DNA of 64,000 bases, taken from Candidatus Microbacterium colombiense. Its GTDB lineage: Bacteria; Actinomycetota; Actinomycetes; Actinomycetales; Microbacteriaceae. Numbering within the stretch: position 1 is the first letter of the stretch; each line of letters opens with the position of its first letter. Both the position numbers and the translations under genes were made by a program. Positions 8,315-16,009 of this stretch are shown here, piece after piece. Location: contig CP119308.1 in NCBI GenBank assembly GCA_029203165.1, positions 186,001 through 250,000 on the forward strand, given 5' to 3'. The notes beneath the pieces are model-generated. The model had not been told where the DNA came from, ran no database searches, and was given only the letters and a program-made list of their open reading frames with translations.

Positions 8315-8584
8315 ATGTCTGATGTCCTGCCTGTCTCCGATGCCAAGCGCCAACTCGGTGCGCTCGTCGACCGTGCCCATCTCACCCACGAACCCGTTTT
8401 CCTCTCCCGTCGTGGTCGCCGTGTCGTGGCGATCGTCGACGCGGATGAATTCGATCGACTTCGCGAGATCGCCGAGGATGCCGAAGACGCGGCAGCTGCT
8501 GTCGCGGCTCGCCGAGAGGCCGCAGAGACCGAATCACTCCCGGTGCCCTGGGAAGAGGTGAAGGCCGAGCTGGGGCTCCTGTGA
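8315..8584 (+). CDS. Type II antitoxin, Phd/YefM family
   Basis: 89 residues. The N-terminal half (LPVSDAKRQLGALVDRAHLTHEPVFLSRRGRRVVAIVDADEFDRL) is the classic Phd/YefM DNA-binding fold, which binds its own promoter; the acidic, Ala-rich C-terminal half would wrap the toxin. The gene overlaps the toxin start by 4 bp (GTGA), as expected for a coupled pair. The pair sits between two ABC-transporter operon segments of the catabolic island, where it could stabilise the locus. Confidence 0.9.
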   Translation: MSDVLPVSDAKRQLGALVDRAHLTHEPVFLSRRGRRVVAIVDADEFDRLREIAEDAEDAAAAVAARREAAETESLPVPWEEVKAELGLL

Positions 8585-8838
8585 GCTACCGGATCGAGAT
8601 CGCCGCAGCAGCCGGGCGGCAGCTGCGGAAGCTGGATCCACACGCCCGCCGTCGCGTGCAGGCCGCGATCGAACTCCTCGCCGAAGAACCGAGGCCGCCG
8701 GCCGCGAAGATGCTCGTGAACAGCGATGGGGCCTGGCGGGTCCGGGTGGGCGACTACCGGGTGATCTACGACATCGAAGACGATCGCCTCGTCGTGCTCG
8801 TGCTCGCCGCCGGTCATCGCCGCGAGATCTATCGCTGA
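8581..8838 (+). CDS. Type II toxin, RelE/ParE superfamily
   Basis: 85 residues beginning MSYRIEIAAAAGRQLRKLD and ending with the conserved core RVRVGDYRVIYDIEDDRLVVLVLAAGHRREIYR, typical of RelE/ParE toxins. RelE-type members cut mRNA in the ribosome; ParE members poison gyrase. The C-terminal Arg/His/Tyr pattern (GHRREIY) favours RelE-like mRNA interferase activity. The start is GTG 8581, overlapping the antitoxin stop. Confidence 0.9.
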   Translation: MSYRIEIAAAAGRQLRKLDPHARRRVQAAIELLAEEPRPPAAKMLVNSDGAWRVRVGDYRVIYDIEDDRLVVLVLAAGHRREIYR

Positions 8839-8876
8839 CCGCCGACGTGAATCGACCCGATCGCGGAGAGGACGAA

Positions 8877-8908
8877 CCGACCCCCGCCGCGCATGAGACG
8901 GGGGTCGG
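8877..8908. terminator. Bidirectional intrinsic terminator
   Basis: CCGACCCCCG (8877-8886) pairs perfectly with CGGGGGTCGG (8899-8908), loop 12 bases. It separates the toxin gene (stop 8838) from the convergent permease gene (stop 8925). Confidence 0.8.
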
Positions 8909-8924
8909 AGTCGTGGGTGCCGGG

Positions 8925-9758
8925 TCAGCCGACGATCCTGCGCTCGTCGTACCAGGGCGCGAGCCGGCGCCGCAGCACCGAGATCAGCAGCAGCGTGAGG
9001 TTCGCGATGATCACCATCACCACGACCATCGCGATCGCCTCGTCCATGCGGAACTGGTACGCGGCGAACTCGAGCAGGTGGCCGAGGCCGCCGGTTCCCC
9101 CGAGGAACTCACCGAGCACCTCGCCGGTGAACCCGAGGGCTGCGCCGCGCTGGATGCCGGAGAGGCTGTACGGCAGGGTCGCGGGGAAGATGACCTTCCA
9201 GCCGAGGCCGATGCCCTTCGCCCCGTACACCCGGGCCGCGTTGACGAGCGAGGGGCTGACGGTGACCGCTCCCTCCATCGTGTTGAGGAGGATCGGGAAC
9301 ACGGCCAGCAGGATCACCAGGGCGATCTTCGATTCGCTCCCGAGGCCGAGACCGAGGATGAACAGGGGCGCCAGCGCGACCTTGGGCGTGGAGTAGAGCA
9401 CCCACAGGAACGGGGCCACCATGAAGCGCAGCACCGGCGACCAGCCCACCGCGAGGCCGACGACCACGCCGACGACGATCGCGATCGCGAGACCGATGAG
9501 CAGGTTCGTGACGCTGAAGACGAAGGCCGACCAGAACTCCGGGTCGACCATCAACCCGCCGAACGCCACCCCGATCGCACTCGGCGCGGGCAGGAACGTC
9601 GCGGGCACCCAGCCGAACCAGCTCACCACCGCTTCCCAGATCAGCAGGATGACAGCGACAACGCCGACCAACAACAGGGCCCAGCGTCCCTCACCCGCAC
9701 GCACCACCCGGCGCGGGCGCACGATGCGGACGGTTCCGGTCGCCGAGACAACGCTCAT
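8925..9758 (-). CDS. ABC transporter permease, NitT/TauT (SsuC) type, second subunit
   Basis: 277 residues with about six membrane helices and the EAA coupling loop (NAARVYGAKGIGLGWKVIFPATLPYSLSGIQRG) that docks on the ATPase. Its start (ATG 9756-9758) overlaps the stop of the other permease gene by 4 bp. A longer upstream frame exists but reads through the neighbouring gene and is not supported. Together with the 9755-10588 permease it would form a heterodimeric channel served by the ATPase at 10585 and the binding protein at 5141. Last gene of the operon starting at 14798. Confidence 0.88.
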   Translation of the reverse strand: MSVVSATGTVRIVRPRRVVRAGEGRWALLLVGVVAVILLIWEAVVSWFGWVPATFLPAPSAIGVAFGGLMVDPEFWSAFVFSVTNLLIGLAIAIVVGVVVGLAVGWSPVLRFMVAPFLWVLYSTPKVALAPLFILGLGLGSESKIALVILLAVFPILLNTMEGAVTVSPSLVNAARVYGAKGIGLGWKVIFPATLPYSLSGIQRGAALGFTGEVLGEFLGGTGGLGHLLEFAAYQFRMDEAIAMVVVMVIIANLTLLLISVLRRRLAPWYDERRIVG

Positions 9759-10588
9759 CGCTTCGCCTTCCGCGTCCAGGGGGCGACCCACCGCTCGACG
9801 GCGGTCACCACCTGTGTCATGCCGACGCTCCACAGCACGACGACCGCGATCGCCGCGAACGCCTGATCGGTCTGATACGTGTTCGACGCGCGGATGATGA
9901 GCGCGCCCATACCGCTGGCCGAGCCCGCGAGCTCGGCGACGACCATGCCGATCGTCGCGAGCACGACGGCCTGACGGAGCCCGGCGAACAGGAACGGCAC
10001 CGTGGAGGGCAGGTACACCGAGCGGTACAGCCGCAGCCGCCCCGCGCCGTACACGCGCGCCGCGCGGATGATCGACGGGTTGGCCGTGCGCATCCCGGCC
10101 GCGACGTTGAGCAGGATCGGGAAGAGGGCGCTGATCGTCACGAGGAAGATCACGGGTCCGATGCCGAAGCCGAACCACGCCTTCGCGAGAGGTTGATAGG
10201 CGATCGACGGGGTCGCGTAGATCGTCCACGCGATCGGTCCGACGACCCGATCGACGGGCAGCGACGACCCCATGAGCAGACCCACCGGGATGCCGACGAC
10301 CACGGCGAGCGCGAAACCGAGCAGCCACGCCTGCACCGAGATGCCGGCGTTCGAGGCGAGCGCCCCGCTCGACACGATCTCGCCGAAGCCCTGCCCGATC
10401 GACAGCGGCGGAGGGAGGAAGACCGGGTTGATCCATCCGAAGACGCCGACGACGAGCTGCCAGAGCACCAACAGCACGACGACCTCGATCGCGATGACCG
10501 CCGCCTTGCCCCGGGTGCTGAGACCGGCGAGCCAGGCGCCGACTCCGCCCTTGCCGTAGTTCGGCCCGGCGGCCAGCAGTGAGCTCAT
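9755..10588 (-). CDS. ABC transporter permease, NitT/TauT (SsuC) type, first subunit
   Basis: 277 residues, hydrophobic with about six membrane spans. The coupling loop is RAARVYGAGRLRLYRSVYLPSTVPFLFAGLRQA. The ATG at 10586-10588 overlaps the ATPase stop (ATGA), which sets the start over a longer in-frame extension. Paralogous to the second permease, so the pore is probably a heterodimer. Co-transcribed with the LLM oxidoreductase and hydrolases, which ties import to the pathway. Confidence 0.88.
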   Translation of the reverse strand: MSSLLAAGPNYGKGGVGAWLAGLSTRGKAAVIAIEVVVLLVLWQLVVGVFGWINPVFLPPPLSIGQGFGEIVSSGALASNAGISVQAWLLGFALAVVVGIPVGLLMGSSLPVDRVVGPIAWTIYATPSIAYQPLAKAWFGFGIGPVIFLVTISALFPILLNVAAGMRTANPSIIRAARVYGAGRLRLYRSVYLPSTVPFLFAGLRQAVVLATIGMVVAELAGSASGMGALIIRASNTYQTDQAFAAIAVVVLWSVGMTQVVTAVERWVAPWTRKAKR

Positions 10589-11412
10589 TTCGACACCGCT
10601 GCCGCCGTCGCCTCGTCTTCGAGCGCCGCCCACAGGTGGTCGCGGAGTTCGAGGAAGCGTGGGTCATGCTGCACGGCGCGCTCCGACCGCGGTCGCTCCA
10701 ACCCGGTCGTGATGATCTCCTTGATCGCGCCGGGGTGGCTCTTGAACACGACGATGCGGTCGCCGAGCAGGATGGCCTCTTCGATCGAGTGCGTGATGAA
10801 GAGGACGGTCTTGCCCGTCGCCTCGATGAGCTTGTCGATCTCGTCGCGCATCACCTCGCGGGTGAGGGCGTCGACCGCGCCGAGAGGCTCGTCCATGAGC
10901 AGGATCCGCGGCTCCGCGACGAACGCCCGGGCGAGACCGACACGCTGCTGCATGCCCCCGGAGAGCTCGCGGGGATACGACGACTCGAACCCTTTCAGAC
11001 CGACCATGTCGATCGCCTCCTGCACACGCTCGCGCCATCCCTCGGCTCGCAGGCCCTTCTGCATCTCGAGTCCGAACTTGACGTTGTCGAACACGGTGCG
11101 CCAGGGCAGCAGCGCGTAGTCCTGGAAGACGACGGCCCGGTCGGGTCCGGGGCCGTCGACCTGCTTCCCGTCGATGAGCACCGAGCCGGTGCTCGGCGCG
11201 ACGAGACCGGCGATGACGTTCATGAACGTCGTCTTTCCGCATCCCGACGGGCCGAGCACCGTGATGAACTCGCCCTCGAACACGTCGAGATCGACGTTCT
11301 CGATGGCGATCAGTTTCTTCCCCGTGCGCGCGACGTCATAGCTCACAGAGAGCCCTGTGACCGAGATCAGCGGATCTGCCGATACTCGAGCGGTGTCTTT
11401 CACGTCAGTCAT
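10585..11412 (-). CDS. ABC transporter ATP-binding protein, NitT/TauT (SsuB) type
   Basis: 275 residues with Walker A GPSGCGKTT, Q-loop VVFQDYALLPWRTV, signature LSGGMQQR, Walker B ILLMDEPLGAVD and H-loop FITHSIEEA. The W-R after the Q-loop is typical of the nitrate/taurine group. I chose ATG 11412 because GAGAGGTCG lies just upstream. An alternative ATG at 11457 overlaps the LLM stop by 4 bp, as is common in this operon, and would add 15 residues. Confidence 0.9.
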   Translation of the reverse strand: MTDVKDTARVSADPLISVTGLSVSYDVARTGKKLIAIENVDLDVFEGEFITVLGPSGCGKTTFMNVIAGLVAPSTGSVLIDGKQVDGPGPDRAVVFQDYALLPWRTVFDNVKFGLEMQKGLRAEGWRERVQEAIDMVGLKGFESSYPRELSGGMQQRVGLARAFVAEPRILLMDEPLGAVDALTREVMRDEIDKLIEATGKTVLFITHSIEEAILLGDRIVVFKSHPGAIKEIITTGLERPRSERAVQHDPRFLELRDHLWAALEDEATAAAVSK

Positions 11413-11453
11413 CGTCGACCTCTCGTCCTCATCGTCGCGCGCCGGTGCGCGAC

Positions 11454-12428
11454 TCATCGCAGCTTAGGAAGCACCTCGGTGCCGAGGAGTTCGATCTGCT
11501 CGAAGAACCGATCGAACTTGAAGCGGAAGTCGAACACGAGATGCTCGGTGCCGACCTCCTCGAACCGCCTGATCTGTTCGACGGCCTGGTCGGGGTCGCC
11601 GACGATCAGCTGCCCCTCGAGGTCTTCGACGGTCTCGAAGCTGCCGGACGGCGGCTTCACGGCGAACTTCGCCTTGTTCGCCCAGGCCAGAAGGCCCGGG
11701 ATGTTCACGTGCTTCAGTGCCTCTTCACGAGTGTCCTCGATCGAGGTGGGAGGGATGACGGCGATGGTCGGCATCGGCCGGCCGTTCTCATCCGTCATGT
11801 CGCGCATGGTCTTGATGCGCTTCTCCATCGTGAGCAGACCGGTGCGGCCCGGCATCCATCCGTCGGCGAACTCGGCCGCGAGGCGGGCGGATCGCGGGGT
11901 CGCGCCGCAGTACCAGAACGGGATGCGGCCGCCCACGGGCTTCGGCTCGATCGTGACGTTGTCGAAGGTGAAGATGCCGTCGTCGTAGGTGACGTCGTTC
12001 TCGGTGAACACGCGCTTGAGGATCTCGGCGTTCGAGCGCACCATCTCGACGCGGTCGAGGTCGCCCCAGCCGATCGCGTCGAACTCGTGGTCGAAGGTGC
12101 CGGCCCCGAAGCCGAGGATCAGGCGCGGGCCGAGCAGCTGCGTCATGGTGCCGGCCATCAGCGCCGTGACGAGCGGGTGGCGGAACGGGATGAGCGATCC
12201 GGTGCCGAGCTCGATCTTGTCGGTCACCGCACCGATCGCGGTGAGCGTGGTGAGCGCGTCGTAGAACGTGCGGTTCGGCTTCTCCATCTCGCCGTGCGGC
12301 TCGAACACCAGGTGATCGCGCACCCACACCGAGTCGAATCCGAAGCTCTCGGCGAGCTTCGACCCCTCGAGCAGCTTCTCCTTGCTCGCCTCTTCGCCGA
12401 AGTGTGGCAGCAGCAGTCCGAATTTCAT
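11454..12428 (-). CDS. LLM-class F420- or flavin-dependent oxidoreductase
   Basis: 324 residues with the bacterial luciferase-like TIM barrel: MKFGLLLPHFGEEAS start, FDSVWVRDHL, a TGSLIPFRHP strand, GFGAGTFDHEFDAIG and WYCGATPRSARLAAEFADGWMPG. Members use FMNH2 or F420/F420H2. No flavin reductase gene is nearby, while F420 biosynthesis and F420-dependent glucose-6-phosphate dehydrogenase genes are, so F420 is the likelier cofactor. The start lies 1 bp after the stop of the cyclic amidohydrolase gene. Candidate key enzyme of the upper pathway, reducing or oxygenating the imported compound. Exact reaction unknown. Confidence 0.82.
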   Translation of the reverse strand: MKFGLLLPHFGEEASKEKLLEGSKLAESFGFDSVWVRDHLVFEPHGEMEKPNRTFYDALTTLTAIGAVTDKIELGTGSLIPFRHPLVTALMAGTMTQLLGPRLILGFGAGTFDHEFDAIGWGDLDRVEMVRSNAEILKRVFTENDVTYDDGIFTFDNVTIEPKPVGGRIPFWYCGATPRSARLAAEFADGWMPGRTGLLTMEKRIKTMRDMTDENGRPMPTIAVIPPTSIEDTREEALKHVNIPGLLAWANKAKFAVKPPSGSFETVEDLEGQLIVGDPDQAVEQIRRFEEVGTEHLVFDFRFKFDRFFEQIELLGTEVLPKLR

Positions 12429-12429
12429 G

Positions 12430-13836
12430 TCAGTTCCTCTCTGCGGCGAATGCCGCCCTGTCTTCCGCCGATGCGGCGAGCTTTCCGAATGTGCGATCGC
12501 CTATGACCTCGTCATCGACGTAGACGTCGACACCGCGCACGAGCGTGCGCTGGATGCGGGCGCTGATGGTGCGTCCGTCGTACGGGGTCCAGCCGATCTT
12601 CGACAGCACGCCGTCGTTCGTGATGGTCCATTCATCGGCCAGGTCGGCGATGACGATGTCGGCATCCGCCCCGATCGTGAGCGATCCCTTCACACCCTCC
12701 AGGCCGAACTTGGCGGCGGGGATGTGGGCGACCATGTCGATCGCGCGCTGCAGGTCGAGCTCGCCTTTGTTCACGGCGTCGAGCATGAGCTCGTAGTAAT
12801 ACTGGATGCCGGGGGTGCCGGTGTGAGAGCTCCACATCTGCGTCCACCCGACTTCCTTCTCCTCGCGCGTGTGCGGGGCGTGGTCGCTGGCGGCGATGTC
12901 GATCGTGCCGTCGCGCATGCCCTCCCAGACCGCGGCGCGGTTGTCATCGGGCACCCAGTAGCTCAGCGCGTACGGACCGAGGGTCTCGACGTCGTGCCAG
13001 GTCGACAGGAACGGCGCCCAGTGGTTGACCTCGCACGTGACGTCGATGCCGTTCTGCTTCGCACGGCGCACGGCCTCGATCGAGCGGCGGGTCTGGATGT
13101 GCGCGATGTGCACGGGGCAGCCGGATGCTTCGGCGAGCCGCAGCACGACGTCGATCGCGGTGTCCCAGATCACACCCTCGCGGGCGGCGTAGGCGGAGGC
13201 GTATCCCTCCGGGGTGTTCTCGCCGCGGGCGAGGTACGCGCCTTCGATGTAGTCCATCAGCGCCTGGTCGTGCGGGTGCACGATGAACCGCTTGCCGGTC
13301 TGGGCGATGTGATCCATGATCTCGAGCAGGTGCCCGTGATTGTGGATGCCGGTGCCTGACGGGTGCGGGTAGTCTCGCCCGGTGTCGACGACCATGTAGA
13401 TCTTGTAGGCGCGGATGCCCATCTCGCTCATGCCCGCGATCTCGCCGAACTTCGTCGGTGCCGGGTTGTGATTCCAGTCGACGATCGACGACTCCTCGTA
13501 CCGATGGAACACGTCGGTGAGCGTGGCGACATCGGTCGTCGGGGGCTTGAGGTTCGGCATCCCGAACATGGTGGTCACTCCACCCGCGGCCGCCTGCAGG
13601 CTGGTCGTGTAGATGTCGTCCTTGTGCTCGTAGCCGGGCTCGCGGGTGTGCACGTGCACGTCGACCATGCCGGGCAGCACGAGCTTGCCCGCCGCGTCGA
13701 TCGTGCGGTCGGCGGCGATGTCGGTGCCGGCGGCGACGATGCCCGCGACCTTCCCGTCACTCACGAGCAGGTCGGCGACGACCGGTCCTGCGGGGGTGAC
13801 GACGGTGCCGCCGGTGATCTTCAGTTCCACGCTCAT
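12430..13836 (-). CDS. Dihydroorotase/allantoinase-like cyclic amidohydrolase
   Basis: 468 residues. It shows the full cyclic amidohydrolase metal centre: VDVHVHTREPGYEHKDDI with AAAGGVTTMFGMPN, a probable carboxylated Lys in RAYKIYM, histidines in IVHPHD and HIAHIQT, and the late Asp in AASDHAPHT. Relatives hydrolyse cyclic amides (dihydroorotate, allantoin, hydantoins, dihydropyrimidines). Being in the operon of an LLM enzyme and an importer, it probably opens a reduced N-heterocycle rather than serving pyrimidine synthesis. ATG 13836 has CAGGAGGTCACGCG upstream and overlaps the hydrolase stop by 4 bp. Confidence 0.85.
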   Translation of the reverse strand: MSVELKITGGTVVTPAGPVVADLLVSDGKVAGIVAAGTDIAADRTIDAAGKLVLPGMVDVHVHTREPGYEHKDDIYTTSLQAAAGGVTTMFGMPNLKPPTTDVATLTDVFHRYEESSIVDWNHNPAPTKFGEIAGMSEMGIRAYKIYMVVDTGRDYPHPSGTGIHNHGHLLEIMDHIAQTGKRFIVHPHDQALMDYIEGAYLARGENTPEGYASAYAAREGVIWDTAIDVVLRLAEASGCPVHIAHIQTRRSIEAVRRAKQNGIDVTCEVNHWAPFLSTWHDVETLGPYALSYWVPDDNRAAVWEGMRDGTIDIAASDHAPHTREEKEVGWTQMWSSHTGTPGIQYYYELMLDAVNKGELDLQRAIDMVAHIPAAKFGLEGVKGSLTIGADADIVIADLADEWTITNDGVLSKIGWTPYDGRTISARIQRTLVRGVDVYVDDEVIGDRTFGKLAASAEDRAAFAAERN

Positions 13837-14798
13837 CGCGTGACCTCCTGCTTCTGAACGGACTCTGTGCTCTGGGACTCGCCGATCGCGGGCGAGGGGG
13901 TGCTCCGATGCACCAGGTGTGCGGGCCGCACGTAGCGGTCGAACCACTCGACGATGACCGGGGTGGTCTGCTCCCAGTACGTGTCGTACGCGGCGTAGTG
14001 GGTGGTGTGCCGCTGCATGATCAGCTGCTTCGGACCGCGCGCGGCCTCGTAGAGCGCCTCGGCGTGATCGGTCGGCGTGGTCGCATCGCCCTCCACGCCG
14101 ATCACCAGCAGCGGCGTCGTGAGCCGGGCGGCCGCCTCGATCGGGCGGTAGGCGATGATGCCCTCGGCACACGCGAGCGGCACGGCGGTGGGTATTCGGT
14201 CGTCGACGTCGGCCTTGATCTTCGTGGCGCGGCGTTCGGCGGTGGGAATCATGATCTCCTCGCGGGGATGCACGATCCGCCCCTCTCCCGTGGTCACGCG
14301 CAGACGGCGGTCTTCCGCGAGGGAGTTCTGGAAGTCGAGCCATTCGTACTCGCTGCGCATGCGGTGCAGCCAGTCCTCACCGTCGGCGACGGGCACCTGG
14401 CTCGCCGCCGCCTTGATGCGCGGATCGGCATCCGCCAGCAGGACCGCGTTGCCGCCGCCCGTCCCCCCGGTGCCGAACACGCCGATCGCATCGGCGATCA
14501 CGTCGTCACGGGTGGTGAGGTACGTCACGGCGTTGCGGAGATCCTCCAGCTGCCACGCCGGCGACAGGTACCCGCGGTCACCCTCGGAGTCGCCGAAGCC
14601 GCGGTAGTCGATCACGAGCACCGCGAAGCCGGCGGCCACGAGCGCCTCGTGATAGCGGACGTAGAGCGTGGCATCCTTCAGCCCGAGCCAACCGGGTCCC
14701 TGCACGATGGCGCGGTAGGGACCGTCGTGGTCGGGGGTGCGCCAGACGGCGGAGATGCGGTGACCCTCGCTGAAGTACGAGACAGGTGTGGTCTGCAT
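13833..14798 (-). CDS. Alpha/beta hydrolase, possible C-C or ester hydrolase (FrsA/DHPON-hydrolase-like)
   Basis: 321 residues. Motifs: VQGPGWLGLKDATLY (oxyanion region), VIDYRGFGDSEGDRG, nucleophile elbow GVFGTGGTGGG and a C-terminal His in MQRHTTHYAAYDTYWEQ. The nucleophile elbow lacks the usual GxSxG serine (G-T-G-G), which is unusual; it may use Thr or be a divergent member. GAGAGGAATCC precedes the ATG at 14798. First gene of the six-gene operon down to 8925, preceded by two GGATCC-type palindromes. Probably acts on a ring-opened or acylated intermediate. Confidence 0.75.
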   Translation of the reverse strand: MQTTPVSYFSEGHRISAVWRTPDHDGPYRAIVQGPGWLGLKDATLYVRYHEALVAAGFAVLVIDYRGFGDSEGDRGYLSPAWQLEDLRNAVTYLTTRDDVIADAIGVFGTGGTGGGNAVLLADADPRIKAAASQVPVADGEDWLHRMRSEYEWLDFQNSLAEDRRLRVTTGEGRIVHPREEIMIPTAERRATKIKADVDDRIPTAVPLACAEGIIAYRPIEAAARLTTPLLVIGVEGDATTPTDHAEALYEAARGPKQLIMQRHTTHYAAYDTYWEQTTPVIVEWFDRYVRPAHLVHRSTPSPAIGESQSTESVQKQEVTR

Positions 14799-14880
14799 GG
14801 ATTCCTCTCGGCGGATCGCGGCTTCGCGATCGGGCGATCTCAGCCGCTTCTGTGCGGCGATCTCCATCTTCACCCATTTT

Positions 14881-14893
14881 GGATCCAGAATCC
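14881..14893. promoter_or_regulatory. Predicted GntR operator, copy C (GGATCCAGAATCC)
   Basis: Member of the GGATNCNGNATCC family, 83 bp before the hydrolase start and in the divergent region with the F420-0/FO transporter (start 15029). Confidence 0.55.
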
Positions 14894-14904
14894 AGTATTG
14901 ATTT

Positions 14905-14917
14905 GGATCCAGTATCC
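14905..14917. promoter_or_regulatory. Predicted GntR operator, copy D (GGATCCAGTATCC)
   Basis: Second copy 24 bp from copy C, centre to centre, slightly more than two helical turns. Tandem sites in this divergent region suggest cooperative repression of the hydrolase operon and perhaps of the importer. Confidence 0.55.
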
Positions 14918-15028
14918 GCGCTAGCATGGCGGCATCCCGTCGGCCCGATTGGCCGGCGCATGGTGGTCCCGACCTGGACTGCGACCGCGCTCATCCGCGC
15001 CCCTCTCATCCACGTCGTCCGGAGAACC

Positions 15029-16009
15029 ATGCCTGCCACCACCCGCGCGCTCTGCGTCGCCCCCGCCCTCGCCCTCCTCCTCGCCACCGCCCTGGGCGGC
15101 TGCGCCTCGACCGCAACCACCCCCGCCGCCGCATCGGATGAGAACGCCGCCCGCACCCTCGACAACTGCGGCACCGAGATCTCCCTCGACGCCCCGCCGC
15201 AACGCATCCTGACCATCAAGTCGTCGACGCTGGAGCTGGCCCTGGAGCTGGGAGCCGGCGATCGCATCATCGGCTCCGCGTTCTCCGACGGCCCCGTGCC
15301 CGACGACCTCGCCGACCAGGCCGACGGCATCACGGTCGTCTCCGACAAGGTGCCGTCGAACGAGGCGACGCTCGAGCTGGAGCCCGACCTCGTGTTCGCA
15401 GGCTGGGAATCGAACTTCTCCGTCGACGGCGCCGGCGAGCGCGCCGAGCTGCAGAAGCTCGGCATCACGACCTACGTCGCCCCCGCCGCGTGCAAGGCCC
15501 CTGGTTACATGCCCGACCCGCTCACCTTCGACACGGTCTTCGACGGGTTCGCCGAAGCCGGAGAACTGCTCGGGGAAGAGGATTCCGCGACCGCCCTCAT
15601 CGCGACGCAGCGCGCCGAGCTCGACGCGATCGTGCCGGACGACCGCGGCCTCGACGCCGTCTGGTACTCCTCCGGCACCGACCAGCCCTTCGTCGGGGCA
15701 GGCATCGGCGCGCCGCAGATGATCTTGACCGCCGCGGGACTGCAGAACGTGTTCGCCGACGTGCACGACACCTGGACCTCGACCTCGTGGGAGCGGATCG
15801 CCGATGCCGATCCCGATGTGATCGTGCTGGTCGATGCCACGTGGAACACCGCGGCGTCGAAGATCGCCCAGCTCACGGCGAATCCCGTCACCGCGCAGCT
15901 CGACGCCGTGGTGCACGAGCGCTACGTGATCGTCGACTTCCCCTCGACCGAGGCCGGGATCCGTAACGTCGACGCCGTCGAGTCGATCGTCGCCCAGCTC
16001 GGGGAATGA
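15029..16009 (+). CDS. Predicted F420-0/FO ABC transporter substrate-binding lipoprotein
   Basis: 326 residues with a lipoprotein signal (ALALLLATALGGCAS) and a FecB/BtuF-type periplasmic-binding fold (PQRILTIKSSTLELALELGAGDRIIGSAF; late motifs ADADPDVIVLVDATWN). The three-gene cassette beside cofE/cofD is the known arrangement of the proposed F420-0 transporter of actinobacteria; that substrate is a bioinformatic proposal, not proven. GGAGAA precedes ATG 15029. Because cofC and cofD are also present here while FO synthase is not, FO itself is a plausible ligand. A siderophore or cobalamin ligand is the alternative. Confidence 0.75.
   Translation: MPATTRALCVAPALALLLATALGGCASTATTPAAASDENAARTLDNCGTEISLDAPPQRILTIKSSTLELALELGAGDRIIGSAFSDGPVPDDLADQADGITVVSDKVPSNEATLELEPDLVFAGWESNFSVDGAGERAELQKLGITTYVAPAACKAPGYMPDPLTFDTVFDGFAEAGELLGEEDSATALIATQRAELDAIVPDDRGLDAVWYSSGTDQPFVGAGIGAPQMILTAAGLQNVFADVHDTWTSTSWERIADADPDVIVLVDATWNTAASKIAQLTANPVTAQLDAVVHERYVIVDFPSTEAGIRNVDAVESIVAQLGE

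Noticed and set aside
14918..15028. Possible cobalamin riboswitch before the FecB-like gene
   Set aside because: No B12-box-like sequence or convincing multi-stem structure was seen in the 110-bp leader.
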